Assembly (NCBI GenBank): GCA_049600855.1
Contig: JBMYQA010000054.1
Span: 1-27,296 of the forward strand
Source: JBMYQA01 sp049600855
GTDB taxonomy: Bacteria; Bacteroidota; Bacteroidia; Cytophagales; Flammeovirgaceae
DNA length: 27,296 nt
Direction: 5' to 3'
Translations under genes and position numbers: made by a program
In this document: positions 13,748 through 25,700 of the stretch, one piece after another
Layout of the letters: each line of letters starts with the position of its first letter
Position numbering within the stretch: the stretch's first letter is position 1
The notes under the pieces: model-generated
Databases searched by the model: none
What the model was told of the DNA's origin: nothing
Seen by the model: the letters and a program-made list of their open reading frames with translations, nothing else

Positions 13748-16700
13748 ATGAATCGGACCCTTACTAATCGTATTCATTTAGTTTTTGTGTTTCTCATGCT
13801 TGGCTTATCCAATATGGTATTAGGTCAAGACGCTACTATTTCGGTGCAGTTACTGGATGCCAATGGTAGTCCTAGTGCTGGGCCAAGTGCTGGAGATGCT
13901 TGTGGAACAGCTCGATATGAGTTTTCTGCAGCTAATATTCCTCAGCCAGATTCCACTTATGTTTGGAATTTGGATAATGGTAGTGGAAACATTACTACAG
14001 ACCTTACGCCTGAAGCGACCTATGCTGCCCCAGGAACGTATATGGTCACCTTACAAATTGGAGATGGTTCTTGTGGAACTTGTCGCGATACCGTCTATGT
14101 AAGGGTGTACAATAACCCTACCATAGATTTTAACGCAGACTTTACTTCTGTTTGTAAGAACAATCCGGTAGAGTTTACACCAAGTGTATTCTCTGATCCT
14201 GATGATTCCATTACCAGTTATGAATGGACATTTGGAGATGGTGATTTGGTAAATACCGATTCCATGCCGACTCACGTTTATACGCAAGTGCAAGATTATA
14301 AAGTGAGTTTAAGAATAACCACAGAGAATGGTTGTACCGATTTTCTGGAACGGAATAATTACATCACCGTACTCAATACCGCCACTGCGGATTTTGAGCC
14401 CTCCACAAATACGCCAGTCTGTTTAGGCGATCCAGTCAGTTTTACGAATAATTCCAGTATGGATGTCGTCATATCAGGAAGTACGGGATCCATCACAGGA
14501 GCGAGTTGGGATTTTGGAGATGGAAATACGAGTAGCAGCACCGCAACAACTGTCAATCATACCTATTTGGCTTCGGGTACCTATGATGTCAGCTTGGCCG
14601 CCATTGCTTCAACAGGTTGTAACGATACTATAGTAAGGAATAATATCGTAACCGTTTTTGACCCCTTTTCAAGGATTAATGCATTTGGAGTCGATACCGT
14701 CTGTGCGGGAGATATTGTCCCGCTCACCGCCATTGCTGATTCTGCTGCTGCCCAAGGTGTAACCGTAACATCTTGGGATTGGACTTTTGTAGGGGCGAAT
14801 ACAGGAAATGCAACTGGCGTAACCATCAATCCAACATTTTCTAATGGAGGATTAACGACTATTCAAGTAACCCCAACATTTAGCAATGGTTGTGTAGGGA
14901 CAACCTCAAGTGTAAATGTATTTGTTCGATCAGCGCCAACAGTGGAAGGTACGTCAGGTTCCGATGTAAATGGTTGTTTGTTCGACACGATAGGTGCTCC
15001 ATTTTTTCAAGTAGATTTTGGCATTGTTGCAGCAGGCTCACGGCCAGGTACGTATACTTGGAATTATGGTGATGCAACTTCTACTACAGGTGATGAGGTG
15101 ACCCAAAACAACATTACACATACCTATAGTGCCGTAGGTTCTTATGATGTAACCCTAACCTATATAGATGCCAATGGCTGTTCGGCTACAGATATGGTGA
15201 CTACCGTTACTGTTGATACGCCAGTAGTGAGTTTCACAGCAGTGCCCATGGAGCTTTGTGTGGATAGTGTGGTTACTTTTGCTGTTGGAACTTCATTTCC
15301 TGTAGCAGCGGGTAATATAACGACGTACGAATGGGATTACGATGATGGCGGAGGATTTCAAGCCCCTGTAGCGCCTTCTGGTGCAGGGAACTTTGCTTAT
15401 CCTGTAGCAGGAGAATATCAACCACAACTGAGAGTAACAACAAATGATGGTTGTCAAAGTACGTATACACTCCCCGAAGAAATTATCGTGGTAGACCAAC
15501 CTGTGATTGACTCCATTGCCATTATTACCACCATGCCTGCTTGTGGTAGTGACAATATATTCTTTGAAGTATATTTTGATACCACTGGTGGGTTGCCAAT
15601 TGCAGATAGTGTTATTTTTGTAGCAACAAACCTCACAGATGGTACTGCAGGACAAGATCAAAGTGTGACAGAAATTGCTCCACTAACAAATCCTGCAATT
15701 GTTTCGATGCCATTTACTTCCATAGGGCAATTCTCCATTACCGCAACTGCGTTCCGAAATACATGTGCTGCTGTGAACTCCTATACACTCTCTGATTTTG
15801 GAGATACAGTAGAGATTCATGGTACCATTGCTGGTTTTACTATGAATGGCGTAATTGATGGAACTACTTCTAGCTCATGTGCCTTTTCAACTCGCGAAGT
15901 TACCGTAACCAATACGAGTCAGGGTACAGACAATGTGGATTTACAAGACCTCGTTTTTGAATGGGACTTTGGAGGTGCTCCTGACGGAACTAGTCCGATC
16001 ACTACTCAAATCCATTTAGATACAGGTAGTACTTCACTAGATTATATCTATGCTGCGGCAGGTTCATATACCGTGACATTAACTGCAACGGATACGCTTA
16101 CGGGTTGTACCGATGTAACGACTTTTACAGCTAATGTGGGTGAAGCCGATGCAGCCATTACGTTAACCCCCAATGGCTTTACTGCTACAGGCGAATATTG
16201 TAGAGGGGCAACGATTAACTTGGCCGAAACGTCTAGCTTAACTGCCGCAACAGTGAGTGCACGCAGTTGGACCATTAGAAGACTTGATCCTGCATTTGGT
16301 TTTACAGATGTGAATAATACCAGCCAAAATTTCGACTACACATTTGAGGAAGCTGGTGAGTATGAAATTCAATTAGACATTACTACTAACGGTGGATGTA
16401 CCTTTGCCGATAATGCATTATTGAGGCAATTAGATACCATCATCGTTCGTGGTCCGAATGCTGATTTTAGTAAAATTGATTTAACGGGACTTCCGTTCTG
16501 TTTATCGGGTAGTGGTGGCTTCCCTGGTCAGCCCGTTCAATTCTTGAATACGGCTTCAGATACCAACACCATCGCACCGAATGGCGCAGATAGTTTATTC
16601 CAGTGGTCGTGGGATTACGGGGATGGCTCTGGAGCCGATGTTTACTTTGCACAAGTAGATACGGTGAGCCACACCTACACCGCCGCGGGTACTTATGATG

Positions 16701-19700
16701 TTACATTAACCGTAACAGATGGAAATGGCTGTTCCGACTCACACACCATTACATCAGTGGTTGATGTAGTTACTCCTTCGGCTAGCTTTACCGTATCAGA
16801 TACGTTTGCTTGTTTGGAGGATAATCGAATATTCACCTTCACCAGTAACTCAACAGGTGGTACAGGGCCTTATACGTATACCTGGGATGTAGACGATCCT
16901 GCATTTACATCAACAAACTCAAATTCGGTCACACATACCTATGTGAATGGTTCATCTACCGCCAAAACGGTATCATTAACCATTACCGATGCCAACGGTT
17001 GTACGTCTTCCGCATCGGTAAATATTACGGTGTTTGATGTGGAACCGAATATTTTAGCACCAGTACTTTCTTCAGGCTCGCTTTGTTCGCCTGCTACTTA
17101 CGATTTTGATGTAGTTGGTCCACTCAGTGGCGGAGCCTTTGAAGCAGGTACCACCTTCTTCTGGGATTTCTTTGACTCTCAGGGAGGTGCTTCAGGTAAT
17201 AAAGCCTTTGAAGAAGATCCAAGTAATACCTTTAATAATGTGGGTACCTTCTTCCCGCAGGTAATTATTACCTCTCCAAATGGTTGTTCAAATACCTATA
17301 CGGCGCCTGCAACCGTTGTTCAAGGACCTACAGGTACCTTGAGTGTAGTAGATAATACACTGTGTTTAGGAGATACGGCTGAGTTCTTCGCCCGTTTAGT
17401 GGGTACCAATGTAGAGATTCTTACTTGGGACTTTGGAGATGGCCAATCGCAATCAGGTGCGCCAATTGCAGGTACAGCGTATTCAGATGGTGTTGGAGAT
17501 TTAGGTGAAGATGGAGTAGTAGGAGATTCTGTATTAGCCGAATTAGATTATCCTTACCAAACTCAACCAGGTATTTTTGCGCCATCAATTATTGTAGAAG
17601 ATTCATTTGGCTGTCAGAATACCATCTTAATGGATGATGGAGCAAGAGAAATGTTAGTAAGTAATGCCGCACCTACCTCATTCTTGACCGATTTGAATGG
17701 TAGAATTTGTGTAGATACGGATATTAACCTCACAGATGACATTACTCCTGATGCAGAAACGCAATCGAATGACCAATCGCCATCAGTATTATTGCCAAAT
17801 GTAGATACCGTCATCTGGGATTTTGATGCCGATAATGCTACAGGAGTAAAAGGCTCCACACTAGTAGATGTTAACGGAATCGGCATAGCAGGAGGAGTGT
17901 TTGGTACCACTAACACAGATTTGAATCCAACCATTCAATATTCAGACTCTAATCGCTACCGCATACAGGTAACCACGATCACGGAATTTGGTTGTGTGAA
18001 TACCTATGATACCACAGTGCGTGTAATTCGAAACTTCTTAGCTGCTGCATTTACAAATGATGAAGTGTGTTTAGGTGATTCCATTTCATTTACAGATGGC
18101 ACGACTTCAACAGGCGGAGTGGGCTATCCGAATGCAGATACGTGGTTCTGGGATTTTGGCGATGGCGATAGTACAACAGTAACCGGTGCTTCTGGAGATG
18201 TGAGGCATTTATATGGGGCTTCTGGCGCATATGATGTGATTTTAGTCGCTTCCAATTCCGAATCGGGCTGTACAGCCTCCGATACCGTTTTACAATCGGT
18301 AAGTGTATTTGAGGTAAATGCCGCTTTTAATATTGATATTTTAGGTGATGCTGTTGGTATCTCTTCAGGAACAGGTGGAGTAGCTGAGTTTAGAGGACAG
18401 TTTACGAATGTGACCTTTGATGGTTCTCCATCAAGCAGTTCATTAATTCTGGGAGATACCATTTTAGACCCTTCAGGGTTTATTTGGGATTTAGGTCGAG
18501 AAGAGGATCCTGCTGGAACAACTGTGAATGGGGATACCATTACAGGTATTAATTATGATATCATTGGTGTAGATACGGTTACCCTCATTGTTCAAAGTGT
18601 AAAAGGTTGTACAGACACCCTACAGCGAATTCTTACCATTCAAAATAATCCACCTACGGTTTCACAAGTAAACATGGGGCCTTTCTCGGTCTGTGATGTA
18701 GTAGGTACAACTACTGGAGTAACAGTATTTAGTTCGACAACCTTTGATACTACTTTTAATGATTTAGATGCTTCCATTCCAAATGGACAACGCTTTGGCG
18801 TAGTCAGTTATCCTGATCACGTCTTAGACAGTGTAGAAATTGTATCGCAACCTTCAAGTGGGTATTTATCATTTAATAATGTACAACTGGTTGCGTCAGA
18901 TTATCCATTCAAATTTGCGATTGAAGATGCAGGTATGTTGCGCATGCACAGTACAGATGCTACTAACCCGGTAACCTTTACATGGAGGGCTTATGATTCT
19001 CCTGATAATAGAGCTACAGAAGTTAGTCCAACGAGTTTTAGTGCGCCAGATATTGTAAGTATCGATTTCTCATTAGGATTGGTGTTGGATAATAACAACA
19101 TTACCGCAGATCAAACCATTTGCGAGGATAGTATTCCGATGTTACTCGATGGTTCCGTTCCTATTAATGGTATTGGCGTATATACCTATCAATGGGAGCA
19201 GACCACCACATTTTCGGGAGGCGCGCCTACAGGCTTTGTGAATGCAACTCCTGGAACTGGCGATGCCACGAGCGAAGATTTCCAAGCGCCTGCTTTAACC
19301 ACCACTACCTATTATAGAAGAGTAGTTACCTCTGGTGGTTGTGTAGACACCAGTAATTATGTCACCATTACGGTTCATCCGCCAATTGTTGATCCTACGG
19401 TATACCGAGATTATGCAGTTTGTGAAGATTACACCTCATTCCCATTAGCCGCTTTAGCAGCAACTGGAGGCTCAGGTGCCTATACTTATCAATGGCAAAG
19501 CGCCAATGACCCTGTAGGGCCGTGGACAGATATTGCTGATGCAACTTCAAGTGATGAAGTGTATATTGTACCAGCAGGTGATGTGGTAGCCAATGATACC
19601 ATTTATTATCGTAGAATAACTTCTTCAACACCTTGTACAGCCTTTACCCCTGGTGCTAGCGAATATTTTGCTGTGGCAGCTTATCCAGTATTAGTTGCGC

Positions 19701-22700
19701 CAGTAGTTGCTCCAGATACAATTCGAGTGTGTTCAAATACCACTTCTCCAGGTAGCTTTATAGTACCAACGCCTACAGGTGGTGATGGTACGTATTCCTA
19801 TCAGTGGGAAGTGAGTTTTGATGGGAGTTCGTTTGTCGGAAATGCCGCAGGAACCAGCACAGGTCAAAATTATACACCTGACCAAAGCACTTACATTAAC
19901 ATTCCAGGTTTAACAACCGATACCATATTTTACTTCCGCAGAAATGCATTCTCTCCTGCCGATAGTACAGGAGCTTGTTCAAGCATCAACAATGATGGAT
20001 TTGTGTTGGAAGTATATCCTGCCATTACAGGAGCAATATTGGCTCCTGATACCCAACGGGTATGTATTAATCAACCAGCGCCAGTTGCCTTACAAATTCA
20101 AGCGGGAACCTTAACTGGTGGCGATGGCGATTACTCTTTCCAATGGCAAGTCAGTGCTGATACCGCAGCATCTTGGGTAGTGCCAACGGGTACTTCTACT
20201 GATTCAACTTACAGTGTAACTTCTACCGAAACCAATATTGATGGATTAAGGTTATATCGCTTGTTAATTTCCAGTGCAACACCTGCCTGCGATCAGTTTA
20301 TTAGTGATACCATTGCAGTAGTCGTACTAAATGAAGTAATTAATAACTCCATTGGTTTTGATCAAACGGTGTGTTTTGGAAATCAGCCTGATACCATTAA
20401 TGAATTAATTGATCCTACAGGTGGTACGGGTTCTATTTTTGTAAGTTGGGAACAAAGTTTAGATAATGTATCTTGGACTACGGCCAACGGAACGTCATTA
20501 ACTTCGATCAGAGAGTTTTTACCCACTCCAAATCTGGATACCAGTATTGACAGTATCTTCTACCGAAGAATCTTAAGCTCTACCAACTGTCAAACTTCGA
20601 TTAGTACACCAGTTTTAATTCGATTTACAGATCCAATTGATCAAACAGCCATTTCACCTGCCGATACGGTAATTTGTAATGGTGCAGACATTACCATTAC
20701 AGGGCCTACCACTACAGGTGGTTCGGGTACAGTGACTTATCAATGGCAAGAAAGTGCAGATGGCAGTACGTACACCGATATTTCAGGAGCTACGAATGCA
20801 GATCTCACTGTATTTGCCCTCACCACGGAAACGTTCTATCGTAGAGTGGCTAGCTCATCCGATTGTGACGATCACATCTCAGCTGCTATTCGAGTAAGGA
20901 TGGCGATTGATGATGAACTCATAGGAACAGATCAATCACTTTGTTTGGGACAAACGACTTTACCAACCGTATTGACAGGCACTGAACCAACCGCAAACAT
21001 TACGGGTGATGTACTGACCTATCAATGGCAAAACGATTCAGTAGGTTCTTTTGTGAATGTTACTGGAGCAGATACCTTCTTTTATGCCATCTCAACGCCA
21101 ATTGCTTTACCAGTTGGCGTAACCCAGTATAGAAGAATTACAAACTCTGTAGCTTGTCCTACCGTAGATTTGATTAGTAATATCGTAAATATTACAGTGG
21201 TAGATTCGATTTCAGACTTTACCATTTCAGCAAATCAAACCATTTGTGATGGAGATTCACCTGCGGATTTAGTTGGATTAACCCCAACAGGCGGTACAGG
21301 AGCATTCACCTACCAGTGGCAGTCTAGTACCGATAATGTGACTTGGAGTAATGAATCAGATACCGATCAGACATTTAATCCAGGTGCTTTAAGTGTGTCA
21401 GGTGGAGTAACTACTACTTATTTTTATCGCTTAGTGGCAAGCTCTGGGGCTTGTGCAGATCAAGTAAGTAACACGGTGACCATCACTGTGGAGCCTGGCA
21501 TAACCAATAGCATCTTAGCTAATCAAACCATATGTGCTACAGAAACTCCAGCAGTGCTCACAACAGACGTATTGAGTGGAGGTACAGGCAGTTATACCTT
21601 CCAATGGCAATTTAGAAATACCTCTACAGGAGGGGTATTTATAGATGTCACTTCAGGTACAGGAACTACGGAAACGTATACGTTTGCAGGACCAATCACT
21701 GAAACTACGAATTATAGAAGATTAGTCAGTGATGGTACGTGTTCAGATGTCACTAGTAATTCAATTACCATTACTGTAGAAGATGCAGTGGTATTGACAG
21801 ATCCTGTTGATCAAACCATTTGTAGTGGAAACAATACCAATATTCCTTTAGTCAGTGATCAGACAGGTACCTTATATACTTGGACAGCAACCTTGAACAC
21901 AGGTGCAGTGACTGGATTCTCTGATCAGACTACGCCAGTATCTGCAGGTTCTATTGTTCAAACCTTAAATACTACAACGGCTTCTTCTTCGGTGTTGTAT
22001 CGCATTGTACCCATTAGTGGTAGCGGTGCAAATTGTGTGGGAGATACAGTAGAAGTAGTCGTAAATGTAGATGTAGCGCCTACCGTTACCGCTACGAATA
22101 GTGGACCAGTTTGTGAAGGAGATGCGGTTGCATTAACCGCAACGCCAGGTGTGGCAGGGGTGTACATGTATAATTGGACAGGGCCTAATGGATTTAGTTC
22201 TACAGCTCAAAATCCTGCCATTGCTTCAGTTTCTTCGTTAGCTGCGGGAACCTACACGGTAACAATTACCAACTCAGCAGGAACTTGCTCAGACAATGAT
22301 GCCACTACATTAACCGTAAATTCTACACCAGCACAACCGACAATCAATGCGGTAAATGCTTCCATTTGTGAAGGAGATACCATTGTGTTGTATACCTTAT
22401 CCACTTGTTCATCTTATCAATGGATAGGACCAGATGGTGAAGCAGCCATTGGTGGAGTGGTAGATGGTACCATCCTTTGGACGAGCAATGACACGACATT
22501 TATTCCTCCTACAAGCCCATTCTATAAAGCAGGGCAATGGAGTGTGAGATGTGTCAATGCAAGTAGTTGTGTATCTGCCGATTCCGATCCAATTACCATA
22601 GAAATCAATACGCAACCTACTTCATTAGCCACGAATAGTGGACCAGTGTGCTCTGGTGAGGATGTGACCTTCTTCGGAAATGATGTAACGGGAGGTTCTT

Positions 22701-25700
22701 ATCAATGGTTTGATGACAATGCGGGTAACCCTGGAAACCTAGTTTCAACCAATCAAAACTTCACCGTCAGTGGATTAGCTGATGGTACACATGATTACTA
22801 TTTAGTAGTAACTGCGAATGGCTGTCCTTCGGATACTTCTTCAACTACAGCTACAGTCGATAATGTACTCAGTGCGCCAACCATTTTGGTGGCAGACGAT
22901 ACGGTATGTGAAGGCGGCTCTATTGTATTATCTACCAGTACTGTGGCTGATACTTATCAATGGACTGGACCCAATGGATTTAGCTCTACGGAACAAAATC
23001 CTCCTGCAATTACAGCAACAGAATTAGACTCTGGATATTATACATTGAGTGTGACCATAAGTGGTTGTGGCTCAGCATTAGATAGCGTATTTATTGGGGT
23101 AGATGCGATTCCGGAAACTCCAACCATTTCAGGGCCAACAACTGCGATTTGTGATGGCGATACCTTATTATTGAGAACGAGTGGTTCTTGTGCCTCTTAT
23201 CAGTGGATCGGCCCTGCTGGATCAAGTGCCACAACATTAGGCTCTTTAAGTGATCCAAACAATGTCCTTTGGACGACTGGAGATACCACGTTAATTCCAT
23301 CAACAAGTCCGTTCTATTTAGCTGGCGAATGGTCAGTAAGGTGTGTAAGTGCAGATGGTTGTTTCTCAGAAATTTCTGATCCGATCACCATTGAGATCAA
23401 TACGCTACCTGTCATTTCTGCGGATAATAATGGACCCGTTTGTGAAGGAGATGATGCCATGTTAGTTACCAACACATTAGCGGGAGCTACTTACACCTGG
23501 ACAGGGCCAAATAGCTTTACATCAAACGAGCAAAATCCTACCATTAGTAATGTGGCCTTAGCAGATTCGGGATACTATTATGTAACCGCTTCTGTGAATG
23601 GCTGTGCTTCTGCTACAGATTCTACTTTCTTAGCTGTAAGAACGGCACCAACCATTACAGTATCCGACACGACCATCACGTGTTTAGTAACTACCATCGA
23701 CTTAACGGTCTTCCCTACAATTACGGGAGGTACAGGGCCGTTCACTTATCAATGGACTGGGCCAAATAGTTATAGTTCATTAGATAGCGGTTTGACAATC
23801 ATTAATGCAACAGGTGCGAGTTCAGGTATTTACAACTTAGTCGTGACTGACTTTGATGGTTGTGCAGCTGCTCCAGTAACTGTAGAAGTAGACATTCAAG
23901 AAGCGCCTGCACCTCCAAATATAACACCAGATGGACCACTCTGTGAAGGAGATGTGTTAGAGATAAACGTAGATGCATACAGTGGCGATTCGGTAATTTA
24001 TGTGTGGGAGTATCCTAGCGGGTTCTTGGATACCACTTTAGTTCCAACCTTAATCATCGACCCTGTAGATACCACACATGATGGAGATTATACGGTATTT
24101 TCTGTAGTAGACGGTTGTGTATCTCCTTCGGAAGTAACCAACGTTCAGGTATTTGACATTCCGCCAGATCCTGCACCAGTAGCGACTTACAATGCAAATA
24201 ATTGTTCTGGTGATACTTTAATCTTAAGTACACCAATTAATGATCCTCGATTTACCTACACTTGGTCTGGGCCAAATGGCTTTACCGCAAGTGGCGATTC
24301 GGTGATTATTCCTGTGGCTTCGAGTGAAAGTAACGGAACCTACACCTTAACGTTGACAAATGGAGGCATCTGTTCGAGTTCGGCCAGTGTGGTCTTTGAT
24401 GAAATTGTAGAAACGCCTGAAGCACCAGTAATCCAACCGATTGCTCAAATTTGTGAAGGGAACTCCATTGAATTGAATGTAACAGCCTATGCTGGTGATA
24501 CCGTAGAATATATCTGGACATTACCAGACCTGTCGCTAGATACCACCACAACGCCAACCTTAATCATTGACCCTGCTGATACGACCCATAATGGCGTATT
24601 TAGTGTGTTTGTCATTGTGGATGGTTGTCCAAGTCAACCGGAGCAAACAAATGTAGATGTGTTGGTGCAACCTAGTGTGCCAGATATCACATTTACTTAT
24701 ACGGGTAGTGACAATTGTGAAGGCGATACCTTGATCTTAACTTCTGATATTACTGACCCAACATTTACCTATGCATGGACAGGTCCTAATGGCTTTAGCG
24801 CTACGGATACCATGCCCATGATTTTGAATGCAGGTACGGCATACAATGGAAGCTATTCATTAACTGTTTCAAATGGAAGCTGTACGGCAACAGTCAGTGA
24901 AACCTACACGGAAATTAAACCAAGACCTGCTACACCAAGCATTACTTCGAATGAAGATCAGCTTTGCGAAGGGGAGTTATTAGAATTAACAGTAGTCGCT
25001 TATGCAGGTGATTCGGTAAGTTACAACTGGACATTACCAAATGCTTCGACAGTGAATCAAGCTACACCTACCTTGATTATTCCTGCGGTAACTTTTGCAG
25101 ATCATAATGGATCATTTGAAGTAGAAGTGTACGTAGATGGATGTACTTCATTGCCTGAGCAGAAAAATATTACCATTAACAATGGTTCGATCACACCAGC
25201 AATTACGGTAAATAACGATACGATTTATGAAGGGGGCACTTTAGTGCTTTCTACAGCAACTGCTGCGGATAGCTATCAATGGACTGGACCAAATGGATTC
25301 AGCTCAACCGATCAAAACCCTGCAGCAATTACGCCAGTGAGCTTCCTTGATTCAGGTTTCTATTATTTACAAGCATTAGATGCGAATAATTGTACATCAA
25401 ATACAGATAGTATTTTTATTACGGTGCTTCCAGTACCTAAAACAGTAGATGATGTCGCCAACACCGATGAAGACGAGGCGGTAACCATAGATGTATTAGC
25501 TAATGATAGCGATATTCCTAGTGCAGGAACATTGACAGTTACCACTGCGGCTTCCAATGGTACGGCAGTGGTAAATGACATGGGCACGCCTGATCCAAGT
25601 GATGATGACATTACCTACACACCTGATCCCGACTTTACAGGCACCGATACCTTCCAATATACTTTATGTGACGATGCAACACCTGCAAATTGCAGTACAG

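Noticed and set aside
14051..24557. Many 60-138-residue ORFs in other frames across the giant gene
   Set aside because: Their translations are low-complexity or Cys/His-rich nonsense, and all lie inside the uninterrupted plus-strand frame from 13748.
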